Below the pieces are notes generated by a model. The model ran no database searches and was not told the DNA's origin. It saw only the letters and a list, made by a program, of their open reading frames with translations. From contig JAUVVQ010000004.1 in assembly GCA_030604525.1 (NCBI GenBank), positions 21,398 through 85,397 of the forward strand: a DNA stretch of 64,000 nucleotides, written 5' to 3'. This stretch comes from Phycisphaerae bacterium (GTDB lineage Bacteria > Planctomycetota > Phycisphaerae > Sedimentisphaerales > Anaerobacaceae). Made by a program: the position numbers and the translations under genes. Each line of letters begins with the position of its first letter. The first letter of the stretch is position 1. Shown piece after piece: positions 52,711 to 61,122 of this stretch.

Positions 52711-53455
52711 AATTTCCTGTTTCAAAGCAGCTTTGTTGGAAACCCCTTTTTGTCCGACGATCAGCAGAGCCATCACTTAAGTTGTAATAGTCGTCATCGG
52801 ATTTCTCTATCTCTGGGGCCTCATCGGACGTACCTTCACGTCGCGTTCCAGTATCCCATGGATTGTAAGCAATGAAGACTCCGACTCCTTTTTCGTGGCA
52901 TGCCTTGGTCACACCACGCAATCCTTCCGAACCGCCGGGCAAATCGCGGTAAAAATCAAATTGATTTCTTTCATCGAATCCAATGCGCGGGTAAGCTTGC
53001 CACAGTATTATGTTGTCAAATCCCCCGTATTCCTTCTGGCCATACTCAAGAAACTTATCAACCGTGTATTTGCCTGTTTCAGGGTTGATGAAGAGCATAT
53101 CCCACGACATGAATTTGGTACTTACCAAACTCGAAGGAATCCAGGCGAAGTCCTTTACGCTGTAATACTTGTCATCATAATTCAGGGCTTTGCGCTGGTC
53201 CTTGCGCCATTGACTCAACCAGTCACGCCACAGCGGCCAGAGTTCCGGTTCATCCGGAGCAGGCATGATATTGTCGAAGGTCAGTTCATTACAGTTGTGT
53301 TTTCGCAGTATGTCCTTGCGTTGCTTCTTCAACTGCTCACGCCATGCAGAAAACTCTTTCTGTAAGATGACTCTTTCGTCTGCCTTCACATTTGCGACTG
53401 GGACTATCAACGCCAGAATCACCGTGCAGCAAAAGAAATAACACATTCGTCTCAT
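52706..53455 (-). pseudogene. Truncated secreted barrel-type enzyme
   Basis: 249 residues remain. A signal peptide (about 1-25, MRRMCYFFCCTVILALIVPVANVKA) and a region typical of a glycoside-hydrolase-like (beta/alpha)8 barrel are present: WIPSSLVSTKFMSWDMLFINPETGKYTVDKFLEYGQKEYGGFDNIILW and HEKGVGVFIAYNPWDTGTRREGTSDE. After about residue 207 the sequence becomes low-information (DDDYYNLSDGSADRRTKRG) and the frame ends inside the shared upstream element. The barrel's later strands and probable catalytic residues are missing, so it looks like a 3' deletion that joined it to the sulfatase's upstream DNA. AAGGAG RBS, 20 bp after the propeller gene. Confidence 0.65.
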
Positions 53456-53475
53456 CTCTTCATCTCCTTTCAGAT

Positions 53476-54900
53476 TTAAAAACTGAACGAGTACAGCTTT
53501 GACTCTCTCAATTCGAATTTCAGCTTGACGTCTTTTCCCTTAAGTTTCTTGAGTGAAAATCCATCCTTCCACTGTATCGGGGCGTCCGTGGCAGTTTTTA
53601 TTATGAGTTCGCCTTCAGCCAGTTTTTCGTTGTCTTTATTGAGGGCCGTCACTTTGACATAGCCGGACGGTGCAATATCGGCGCTTATGCACAGCGGACC
53701 GGCGACGACTGAAACGGGCTTGGTTGTGATTGACCCTGTTTTGTTGCTCCCCCCGGCAACCTGTTCGTAGCCAGCGAAGCCATCCGGCCTCAAGGTGGCC
53801 AGGCAGAAGAAACCATTGCGCCAGCTGGTGTGATTGCCATCACTGCCGCCGTAATACAAGCGAATCTCATCTTTCAGAAATACAGGACAAGCGGCCGCAT
53901 AAACGCAGCCCCAGTCATAGTCGCCCTGTTTCTCGGAGTTCGGAATGAGTGGTGTTCCCGGCAAAACGCGATGCCACTTTACCGTATCAGGACTCCAGGT
54001 TAATTCTGTCCAGACGCGGTCGGCCTCCTGATCGTGGATAGCGACCAGTCCAAGATATATGCCGCCATGATAAAAAACAGGCATAGCATACGTCTGGTAT
54101 CTTTCGGACAATCCCTCGAGCACAACTCTACTCTTGCTCCAATTGACAAAATCAGCGCTGGAAGTTCGCGCAACCTGTCGGCCAAACGGCTCGCCCCACT
54201 CGCGAGTTATCCCTACATACTTGCCCAGTGTCGGTGACCAGAAGGCATTGTTGTGGGTGTCTCCGGCACTATCGGCTTCCGGACACGCGATGGCCGGGGC
54301 CCAGTGGATTCCATCAGCGGAAAACGCCACCGAGAGAATGTCCCCCTTAAAAAAGGCCTTGTAGCGACGCTTGGGGTCTGCATCACGAAGGTCCTTGAAT
54401 ATCCCCGTACCATGAGGCCCTTCCAGGTATTCTCCCTTGCCTTTGCCTCCGCGCCACAGGATGTTATTGGCCTTGCTCCCTTCGTATTTAACAATGCCTA
54501 ATTCCGGTTTTACCCACTTTATGCCGTCTTTGGACGTAGCATAGCAGATGGCCATTTCCCTTGCCAGCGGTTCGTACTCAATTTCCTTTCGCTGCTCAAG
54601 TGTCATACCCTTTGAAGAGATGTCGATTATGAAAGGGCTGTACCAGCATTTGTAAATCTTCTCCTGCTCGTCATAAATCACGTTGGCGTAGAGATTGTCG
54701 AACCGCTTCTCCCACGGCTTATCTTCTTCGAAGAGCGGATTGCCTCTGTACTTTTGTACTTTGCCGATAGTAAGTTTAACATTTTCGGTATTACCAATAA
54801 TCCGGGAGTCGAGCAAAAGGTATCTGTCATTTCCGGATGCGGCAGGGATCCCTAACGCCAGAATAGCCGTGAAACACAAAAAACAACGTATTCGTCTCAT
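53476..54900 (-). CDS. Secreted five-bladed beta-propeller hydrolase-like protein
   Basis: 474 residues from ATG 54900, preferred over ATG 54948 because MRRIRCFLCFTAILALGIPAA is then a clean signal peptide and GAGG lies 10 nt upstream. The mature part is a GH32/GH43-like propeller: VQKYRGNPLFEEDKPWEKRFDNLYANVIYDEQEKIYKCWYS, CYATSKDGIKWVKPELG, NNAFWSPTLGKYVGITREWGE, and DEIRLYYGGSDGNH. A C-terminal beta-sandwich (about 385-474) follows. Probably acts on an extracellular glycan together with the neighbouring sulfatase. Specificity unknown. Confidence 0.8.
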   Translation of the reverse strand: MRRIRCFLCFTAILALGIPAASGNDRYLLLDSRIIGNTENVKLTIGKVQKYRGNPLFEEDKPWEKRFDNLYANVIYDEQEKIYKCWYSPFIIDISSKGMTLEQRKEIEYEPLAREMAICYATSKDGIKWVKPELGIVKYEGSKANNILWRGGKGKGEYLEGPHGTGIFKDLRDADPKRRYKAFFKGDILSVAFSADGIHWAPAIACPEADSAGDTHNNAFWSPTLGKYVGITREWGEPFGRQVARTSSADFVNWSKSRVVLEGLSERYQTYAMPVFYHGGIYLGLVAIHDQEADRVWTELTWSPDTVKWHRVLPGTPLIPNSEKQGDYDWGCVYAAACPVFLKDEIRLYYGGSDGNHTSWRNGFFCLATLRPDGFAGYEQVAGGSNKTGSITTKPVSVVAGPLCISADIAPSGYVKVTALNKDNEKLAEGELIIKTATDAPIQWKDGFSLKKLKGKDVKLKFELRESKLYSFSF

Positions 54901-54936
54901 CTTTTCATTTCCTCTTAAATTATAAACAGTCCAACT

Positions 54937-55043
54937 GACTTTCCCCATTTAACTGCTTAGGAAACATAATTTTTCTCCGACCTGTCCCAGGCATGCCGGG
55001 GTACGACATCAACAATCTTATAAAATCCACTTGAACAATCAAG
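54937..55043 (-). promoter_or_regulatory. Shared upstream element, copy B (propeller hydrolase)
   Basis: It carries the same ordered blocks as copy A: CTTGATTGTTCAAG (55030-55043), GATGTCGTAC, GGAGAAA, TTATGTT, AAATGGGGAAA. A 22-bp insertion at 54980-55001 between the second and third blocks is itself an imperfect palindrome (CCCAGGC-AT-GCCGGGG). It ends 36 bp before the preferred ATG. Confidence 0.6.
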
Positions 55044-55345
55044 ATTTTACTTTTTCGGAGTTCATCTGCCAAATCCTGGACTAAATAAATATTTGCCCGT
55101 AACCACCAGGACAATCAGAACCGCCGCAACCCAATAATAGTTTCTTGTAATCGTTGTTTGTAGTTTTACTATCTTTAGCTCCTGAACCTTCTATCACGTT
55201 ACAGGTAAATCTTCATAATAAAAGGAAGGAATTATAGAATCAAATGTTTTCTTGGTAATTGTCTTTATTGGACTTATATCTTTGCAAATAAGCCAAATGC
55301 AAATATTTGATTGACCAAATTGTGGGTGTTACTTAAACTTACTGT
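55044..55345. other. Gap between hydrolase locus and deacetylase operon
   Basis: No gene with an RBS is found. On the minus strand about 40 codons ending near 55084 (including GCGGSDCPGGYG) stay open but lack a good start, possibly a remnant. No promoter for the gene at 55346 stands out. Confidence 0.3.
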
Positions 55346-56194
55346 ATGAACAGGCAAATCATAATAAACGCAGATGACTTTGGGCTTTGTCGGGGCGTAA
55401 ACAAAGCCATTGTGCAGGCTTACACTGATGGCGTTCTGACCAGTGCGACTATTATGGCCAATATGCCTGCCGCCGGGGAAGCTGTCAGTCTGGCTAAAAA
55501 ACTGCCCGGCCTTGGAGTAGGAGTCCATCTTAACATATTTGAGGGTCACCCTCTATCTGATGATACCTGCGTGAAATGCCTGCTTGATGCTGATGGGCAA
55601 TTCTGTATGTCGCCGGCCAAGCTGTCTTTGCTGTCTGTCGTAGAAGCTAAAATCAGAAATGTAATAAGAACCGAATTTGCTGCGCAGATTCAATGGGTAA
55701 TTAACAATGGGCTAAAACCTACTCATCTGGACTCACATAAGCATATTCATACTTTTCCGGTAATATTTTCGATAGTTTGCGAATTGGCCGCTCAGTTTGG
55801 CATTTCTGCTATCAGATTTACTTATGAACCGGGTAAAATTTGCCGAGACCCCTGGCCTTCTCCAGGTGCGGGCGGAAGGAAAAGAGCCGCAATAATTCGG
55901 ATTATGGCAAGGATAAACCGTCTGCAAAACTCGAGTTTGCTGAAAACCGAACTAATTCTCGGCATTGCACATACAGGTAAAATAAATGTGGATTTTTTAA
56001 AGGCCGTTACCTTGTATAATTCTGCAGAAATTGTTGAGCTAATGACTCATCCAGGTTACACTGATGGCCTGGATGTGCATAAAACCAGATTAGTCGAACA
56101 GCGGAAGCTGGAGCTTGACGCTCTTTGTAGTGATAAAACAAAACAGTATTTCGAAGATGCAAAGATGAAATTGGTGCATTATGGAGGAATTTAG
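55346..56194 (+). CDS. YdjC/ChbG-family carbohydrate deacetylase (NaxD/HpnK type)
   Basis: 282 residues. The family opening IIINADDFGLCRGVNKAI has the metal Asp (D11). H61 in GVGVHLN and the cluster PTHLDSHKHIHTFP (H127, H131) complete the metal site. ELMTHPGY near 230 is also typical. Members remove N-acetyl groups from chitooligosaccharides (ChbG), hopanoid glucosamine (HpnK) or undecaprenyl-P-GalNAc (Francisella NaxD). It overlaps the downstream GT2 gene by 14 bp, favouring a polyprenyl-linked amino sugar as substrate. No signal peptide, so cytoplasmic or inner-membrane-face action. Confidence 0.85.
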   Translation: MNRQIIINADDFGLCRGVNKAIVQAYTDGVLTSATIMANMPAAGEAVSLAKKLPGLGVGVHLNIFEGHPLSDDTCVKCLLDADGQFCMSPAKLSLLSVVEAKIRNVIRTEFAAQIQWVINNGLKPTHLDSHKHIHTFPVIFSIVCELAAQFGISAIRFTYEPGKICRDPWPSPGAGGRKRAAIIRIMARINRLQNSSLLKTELILGIAHTGKINVDFLKAVTLYNSAEIVELMTHPGYTDGLDVHKTRLVEQRKLELDALCSDKTKQYFEDAKMKLVHYGGI

Positions 56195-57167
56195 TCAGGT
56201 CAATATCGATTGTTCGGTAGTAGTGCCGCTTTACAATGAAGCTGATGTAGCTGATGAGCTTTACCGCCGGTTAACCAAAACAATGCGTGAAACCGGCCTG
56301 TATTATGAACTTATCTTTGTCGATGACGGTAGTACAGATGAAACATTACAGCTATTGCAGGACATTGCCGACAAAGATAACAAGGTTATAGTTGTCGAGC
56401 TTCGGCGTAATTTCGGCCAGACTCCCGCTTTAGCCGCCGGCTTTGATACTGCAAACGGGCAGATAATAATATCAATGGATGGTGACCTGCAGCACGCCCC
56501 GGAAGAGATTCCACATTTTCTTGAGAAAATCGAAGCCGGCTATGATGTAGTCAGCGGCTGGCGCAAAAACAGAGTGGATAACCTGATAATGAGAAAAATT
56601 CCTTCCAGGGCAGCTAACTGGCTCGCTTCGAAGATCAGTGGCGTTACTATTCACGATTTCGGTACCACCTTCAAAGCATACAAACGGGAGATAATTGAGC
56701 AGTTGAATCTCTACGGGGAAATGCACAGATTTATTCCAGCATTACTATCGGCAAGTGGTGCTAAAATTATCGAGATTCCAATAAAAAACATTATCCGTCC
56801 GAAAGGGACGAGTAACTACGGGATATCCAGAACTTTCAGAGTTGTCTTTGATTTGATAACCTTACGGTTTCTGCTTGGGTATGTAACAAAGCCGCTGCAC
56901 TTCTTTGGCAAAACTGCTTTATATTGTATTTTTGCATCGTTCTTAATGAGTATTTACATATTATTTGATAAGTTTGTATATAATGTACCAATCTTTGTCG
57001 CACATGGACCACTTGCAGCAGTGGCGGGCATTCTGCTGCTGGTTGGTTTAATATTTATCACCACAGGATTAATCGGAGAAATGATAAGCAGAGTCTATTT
57101 TGAAACAACGAATAAAAAAATATATTCGGTGCGCAAATGGCATCGCAAAGGAACCTCGCAGGTTTAA
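56181..57167 (+). CDS. GT2 polyprenyl-phosphate glycosyltransferase (ArnC/DPM-synthase type)
   Basis: 328 residues. The catalytic GT-A domain (about 9-230) has CSVVVPLYNEADV, FVDDGSTDET, ELRRNFGQTPALAAGFD and the DxD-type ISMDGDLQH, then DFGTTFKAYKREI and RPKGTSNYGISRTF. Two C-terminal membrane helices (about 245-265, 275-300) match ArnC, FlmF and GtrB. It should load a sugar from a nucleotide donor onto undecaprenyl phosphate at the cytoplasmic face. Translationally coupled to the deacetylase, which would then expose an amine. Confidence 0.88.
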   Translation: MEEFSQVNIDCSVVVPLYNEADVADELYRRLTKTMRETGLYYELIFVDDGSTDETLQLLQDIADKDNKVIVVELRRNFGQTPALAAGFDTANGQIIISMDGDLQHAPEEIPHFLEKIEAGYDVVSGWRKNRVDNLIMRKIPSRAANWLASKISGVTIHDFGTTFKAYKREIIEQLNLYGEMHRFIPALLSASGAKIIEIPIKNIIRPKGTSNYGISRTFRVVFDLITLRFLLGYVTKPLHFFGKTALYCIFASFLMSIYILFDKFVYNVPIFVAHGPLAAVAGILLLVGLIFITTGLIGEMISRVYFETTNKKIYSVRKWHRKGTSQV

Positions 57168-57173
57168 CAGAAA

Positions 57174-57716
57174 ATGAAGAAAAAGCAATCGCTGGTTGGT
57201 CTAATAATCGTTTTACTGATAATAGTCGGGGCAATTCTGTTGGTCCGACATTTTCACATCAAGAATTTTCATATCATAAAGCCGGACATACTCTACACCA
57301 GTGGCCAGCCCAGGGGAATGGACTATACCCGCCTTCTTTACAAGTATCACATCGCCACAATCGTAAATGTCCGCTCATCTTCCGAACACCGCGAAAGAAA
57401 CTGGTTCAACGAAGAGATAAGCTGGGTCAGAGAAAACGGCGTTAAATATGTTGAGCTGCCTATTGAGAAAGTCAATTATTTCCCCACCAAGAAAACTCAG
57501 AACCAATTCCTCACTATAATGGCAGGCAAGAACAATCTGCCGGTTCTTCTGCACGGAAGCGGAGGCAAGAAAAGAGTCCCTATGCTGACAGCCGTTTGGC
57601 TGATAAAGAATGAAGGATTATCCGCTGAAGATGCCGTCAAGATAGTCGAAAAGCTCAAGAACGGCCGAAAGTTAACCGAATCAGAAATGAAATTTATCAA
57701 TGATTTGGCAAACTGA
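57174..57716 (+). CDS. Membrane-anchored tyrosine-phosphatase-fold protein lacking the catalytic Cys
   Basis: 180 residues. One N-terminal membrane helix (about 7-25) is followed by a PTP/DSP-like domain: ILYTSGQPRGMDYTRLLYKYHIATIVNVRSSSEHRERNWFNEE and the P-loop VLLHGSGGKKRVPML. The loop normally reads HCxxGxxR. Here His127 and Arg134 are kept but Cys128 is Gly (codon GGA), so cysteine-dependent phosphatase chemistry should be lost. Six bp after the GT2 gene, same operon. It may bind a phosphorylated lipid or sugar, or regulate the intact paralogue at 59432. A single-base error (TGT/TGC to GGA) is unlikely since two bases differ. Confidence 0.8.
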   Translation: MKKKQSLVGLIIVLLIIVGAILLVRHFHIKNFHIIKPDILYTSGQPRGMDYTRLLYKYHIATIVNVRSSSEHRERNWFNEEISWVRENGVKYVELPIEKVNYFPTKKTQNQFLTIMAGKNNLPVLLHGSGGKKRVPMLTAVWLIKNEGLSAEDAVKIVEKLKNGRKLTESEMKFINDLAN

Positions 57717-57733
57717 GGTTGTTGCACAGCTTT

Positions 57734-59398
57734 TTATGTATCATCTTTGACAGCCGGCGTCGGTTTGTGGAACAGCACACCTCTGGTGTTCTCTCTTTTT
57801 CGCACTTCAGCCTTTTCATTTTGGTAAACCTCCTCGAACCGGCCGTCCTGCTCCAGTTCTTGAAGTTCGCCCGCAGTGGCAATAACCCAGTCACCTTGGC
57901 CATAGTGCTGGTAGAGTAAGGATTTTTTTTCTATCACAGGAATTGGCCTGCCGAAGTAATGAACTACTCTTGGCGAAACATATCCATAGGCCACTAAATT
58001 GTCTGTCATCGGAACTTTCTCTGATATCTCCAACGCAAATTTCCTGGTATAATTATTATTGTTAAGAGGCGACGAGAAGCTGATATAAATAATCGTCAGG
58101 AGACAATAGCCCGCAAAAGTGATTCCGCACGCCAGAGCAGGTTTCTTTTTTGCAAATGATAGCGTAATCCCCCCGACCATAGCCAGTCCAATCAGGCCTG
58201 AGATTAGCACTATGACCATAAATTCAGGACGGGCCACAGCCGTATAAATCATACCAGAAACCGCCAAAATGGTTAGAAAGACCATATGATAAAGAAGAAC
58301 GTTCCCGGCAAATTTCCGCGTAAAGGCCCTCCGCTCAAAAACCATGTCTTCCAAAATGATGCCGATTAAGATAGCAACCCCAGGCATCGCTGGAAGAAGG
58401 TAATGCTTACGTTTGCCGCCCGATATTATCAAAAAGGCCAAATCGGCTACAAACCAGAGCCATAAAAACAGCATAGTTCTACGCTTTTGCTCCCAGATTT
58501 TGTAGAAAGGGGATACCAAAGCTGCCGGCACGAAAGCAACCCAGGGGGCAATAAATGAAAAGATATAAGGCACGTAAAAGTAAAAGGGATAATTACCGGA
58601 GTCGAATTTGCCGAAGAAGCGGTCAAAAAAATGCTGCTTCCATATAACCAAATCCCAGTTTACTTTCTGAGCGATACCCACCGGCCACGGCAATACGATA
58701 GCCAGAAAAATAACCGACCCTATGACCGGCAGCAGTTTCGGTATCTGTTTCCATCGCCGGAATATAGCAACATAGAAAAACAACGGAATCAGAATAAGTG
58801 GTAACGGCATGGGTCCCTTAGCCAACATAGCCATTCCGAAGCTTACCCAGAAGATAAGCATATACACAATTTGCTTCTTGCGGTTCTTCTCGTTGATAGC
58901 CGAGTAAAAGGTTAGAAAGCAGAGCGTGATGAAAAAGGTAAGAACCATTTCCGGACGGGCGTTATGTGCGTAATAAATGTAACTATACGATGTTGCCCAT
59001 ACAAGAGAGGACATTATCGCAATACGAAAAGTCAGCCATCGGTTTACAAAATACAAAATAGCTGCAACCGATAGAACGGCGAAAATAACACTCGGAAGCC
59101 GAGAGGTAAATTCATCAATCCTGCCCGTTACTTGTGACAAAACTGCAACAAGCCAGTAGGAAAGAGGAGTTTTCTGAAGACGGGGCTCTCCATTGCAGGT
59201 AGGCATAATCCAGTCGCCGCTTTGAAGCATCTCCCGTGCAGTAATCGAAACATAACACTCATGATTTTCCATCCCGCCTACAGAAATACCCCAGGATGCC
59301 GTCATTGCTGCAAGCAGCAACGCACAGACTAAAATCAGAATCCTGTTTCTTCTCGATGCCGATTTATCCACACGGTTATTCATATCGCTCATGGTCAT
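57734..59398 (-). CDS. ArnT-like GT39/GT83 glycosyltransferase
   Basis: 554 residues with about eleven to thirteen membrane helices. The first periplasmic loop has the acidic catalytic motif GGMENHECYVSITAREML and the second conserved block NGEPRLQKTPLSYW, both typical of ArnT and PMT-type transferases that use polyprenyl-phosphate sugars. HNARPEM and AKGPMPLPL follow. A C-terminal soluble part is at about 450-554. ArnT-type enzymes move an amino sugar from undecaprenyl phosphate to lipid A or glycans in the periplasm. It is the third gene of the minus-strand operon and converges on the GT2 operon with only 17 bp between stops. Confidence 0.88.
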   Translation of the reverse strand: MTMSDMNNRVDKSASRRNRILILVCALLLAAMTASWGISVGGMENHECYVSITAREMLQSGDWIMPTCNGEPRLQKTPLSYWLVAVLSQVTGRIDEFTSRLPSVIFAVLSVAAILYFVNRWLTFRIAIMSSLVWATSYSYIYYAHNARPEMVLTFFITLCFLTFYSAINEKNRKKQIVYMLIFWVSFGMAMLAKGPMPLPLILIPLFFYVAIFRRWKQIPKLLPVIGSVIFLAIVLPWPVGIAQKVNWDLVIWKQHFFDRFFGKFDSGNYPFYFYVPYIFSFIAPWVAFVPAALVSPFYKIWEQKRRTMLFLWLWFVADLAFLIISGGKRKHYLLPAMPGVAILIGIILEDMVFERRAFTRKFAGNVLLYHMVFLTILAVSGMIYTAVARPEFMVIVLISGLIGLAMVGGITLSFAKKKPALACGITFAGYCLLTIIYISFSSPLNNNNYTRKFALEISEKVPMTDNLVAYGYVSPRVVHYFGRPIPVIEKKSLLYQHYGQGDWVIATAGELQELEQDGRFEEVYQNEKAEVRKRENTRGVLFHKPTPAVKDDT

Positions 59399-59431
59399 TT
59401 CAGATACTCTTTGCCCTAATAAACATCAATC

Positions 59432-60100
59432 TCATTTTGATGGGCCTATCTGCGGTAAAGAATCGGGCATTTTTTCGATAACGCCCATTTGCTGCAGCAT
59501 CGCTGCTAATTCCTTCATATGACTGTTAAGATACGGCAGAAGATATACATTACGCTTGGGTTTAAAGTCGTAGTGCATCATTTCGCCAAGAACAAAAGAC
59601 GTATCCTTTTTCTCCACAAGTAATTGGTAAGCGGCAATTACCCCACCGGTGCGTTGTACTCCGGCAGTACAATGCACCAGTACCGGCTTGTGTTTTTTCT
59701 GTGCATCACATATCGCCGCAATCGCCTTGGCGTAGTTCCCAATATCACCCGTACCATTACCTCTCAGCGGGAATATCAACCTTTCGATACCCAGTTCGGC
59801 AGCCGCCTGCCTTTCGGCATTTTTATCAACGTCGTCCAGGGAATCCCCCGACATGCTAACTATCACCCCGATATTGTATTTGGCTAAGGTCCTTTTAACC
59901 AGCGATGAGGAAAGTTGGCCGCTGCGATAGAGCTGACCTTGCTTTACCACGCCGAAACGCTTGGGAATAAAGCGGTCCTTAAGCGCATCTTCCCAGAGCC
60001 AAATTGCCCCGATGGACAGAATGACCGCCAACCATACCAAACGGGATTTTTTCCTGCTAAAAATCGATTTTGATTGCTGCCTTGAATGATTACCCTGCAT
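59432..60100 (-). CDS. Membrane-anchored dual-specificity/tyrosine phosphatase, intact P-loop
   Basis: 222 residues. A basic N-terminus and a membrane helix (about 20-38) come first. The PTP domain has GQLYRSGQLSSSLVKRTLAKYNIGVIVSMSGDS and the catalytic loop VLVHCTAGVQRTG (His143, Cys144, Arg150). The domain lies beyond the helix, so it is probably periplasmic or membrane-surface. Such enzymes can act on phosphoproteins, or on phospholipid or sugar phosphates. Position between a LAB_N protein (14 bp) and ArnT (33 bp) points to lipid-linked phosphates, but that is inference. It is paralogous in layout to the Cys-less protein at 57174. Confidence 0.85.
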   Translation of the reverse strand: MQGNHSRQQSKSIFSRKKSRLVWLAVILSIGAIWLWEDALKDRFIPKRFGVVKQGQLYRSGQLSSSLVKRTLAKYNIGVIVSMSGDSLDDVDKNAERQAAAELGIERLIFPLRGNGTGDIGNYAKAIAAICDAQKKHKPVLVHCTAGVQRTGGVIAAYQLLVEKKDTSFVLGEMMHYDFKPKRNVYLLPYLNSHMKELAAMLQQMGVIEKMPDSLPQIGPSK

Positions 60101-60114
60101 GTAACACCTCTCCT

Positions 60115-60453
60115 TCAGTTGTTTGCTATGGTTGAGACGCCTTTTTTAGCGTCCTTATAAATTAAATGAAGGTTCCGCATATATATTAAGGTATTCAATG
60201 AAAACCCCAGCATAAAAACCGGATTTTTTATATGAACAGAATAGCTAAGTAAGATTAAACTGCCAGCCAGCGACATAAACCAAAAAGCTATTGGAATATG
60301 AGATTTTTTCTTGTATTCGCTGACTATCCATTGAAGGATAAACCGCCCACCGAATACCGCCTGTCCTACTAAAGCTGTCGTTGCCCAAATGGGGTCGCCT
60401 ACTATCTGTTCTGCTATCGCACTCTTAAAAAATTCAAGTATTGAACCGAACAT
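60115..60453 (-). CDS. Lipid A biosynthesis N-terminal (LAB_N) domain protein
   Basis: 112 residues, nearly all one LAB_N domain with three to four membrane helices: WATTALVGQAVFGGRFILQWIVSEYKKKSHIPIAFWFMSLAGSLILLSYSVHIKNPVFMLG. The family is often fused to, or encoded with, LPS glycosyltransferases; its biochemical role is unclear. GGGAG RBS. First gene of the operon with the phosphatase and ArnT-like genes, linking the cluster to lipid A. Confidence 0.9.
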   Translation of the reverse strand: MFGSILEFFKSAIAEQIVGDPIWATTALVGQAVFGGRFILQWIVSEYKKKSHIPIAFWFMSLAGSLILLSYSVHIKNPVFMLGFSLNTLIYMRNLHLIYKDAKKGVSTIANN

Positions 60454-60524
60454 ATCTTTTCTCCCATTTAAAAGGACTACTACTTATACCGCTACCTATT
60501 GTCAAGACAAAAGAACAGGGGTTT

Positions 60525-60719
60525 TTAAGGTGGACTCAGCGCATACACCTCGGCTGGGCTGCGGTAGCACAATGCCTGCTGTAACCGGTGGTTATTATAA
60601 AATTCAAAATACCGGCTAAGGTTATATCTCGCCTCGGCCATTGTCTGATAGTCTCGCAAATAGACCTTCTCAATTTTTACTGTCCGTCGCCACTGACGGC
60701 TCAAAATGTCCCTCACCAA
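60525..60719 (-). pseudogene. IS3-family transposase C-terminal remnant
   Basis: The frame encodes WRRTVKIEKVYLRDYQTMAEARYNLSRYFEFYNNHRLQQALCYRSPAEVY, the extreme C-terminus of IS3-type OrfB integrases after the last catalytic Glu. The DDE core is missing and no terminal inverted repeat was found. Its 5' side is fused to the start of another gene. Confidence 0.8.
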
Positions 60720-60804
60720 GCTCTTTCGCTGAAGCTAATGCCCCGCCGAAAGAATTGCTCGATAAAAACAAAATCAAAGCTACAAAAACTGCTCTTCTTC
60801 GCAT
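60670..60804 (-). pseudogene. Cut-off 5' end of a secreted-protein gene
   Basis: From ATG 60804, about 28 residues read as a signal peptide (MRRRAVFVALILFLSSNSFGGALA) plus a few mature residues (SAKELGEGHF). They then run out of frame into the transposase remnant and stop at 60670. The rest of the gene is gone. Confidence 0.4.
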
Positions 60805-60864
60805 CTCAAGCCATCCGAACCGAGATTATTTATTTCAAGCCTGAAATCATATCTACAAAATTCC

Positions 60865-61122
60865 TCACCTTGCGTCAAGCTCATTTTCTTTTCCCTTTTT
60901 TAAATACTCTCCGCTGCTGTTCGAATTTCCACCCGTCCCGCCGTTGTGCAGGCATATTTCATAACCCCCGCAATCTTTAAAAAACCAAGCCAGCAATCCT
61001 ACTCCGAAATTTGAGTAACTGACCTTTGCTCCCGGCTCCGTTTGCAATACCGAAGCGGACAGCCAGAGGTAAAGGTGTTCGACCGAATAACCTTTATAGG
61101 GATTATTCCGTTCGATAAGTAA
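60865..61122 (-). pseudogene. Eroded serine beta-lactamase-like (AmpC/esterase type) remnant
   Basis: NNPYKGYSVEHLYLWLSASVLQTEPGAKVSYSNFGVGLLAWFFKD is recognisable from class C beta-lactamase-like hydrolases and includes the YSN motif. It is followed within a few residues by HNGGTGG, the KTG-box equivalent that normally lies over 100 residues later. The SxxK region and the middle of the domain are absent. Confidence 0.6.

Noticed and set aside
55044..55210. Minus-strand ORF of about 40 codons with GCGGSDCPGGYG
   Set aside because: Only a GTG start without RBS, no recognisable family; at most a remnant.
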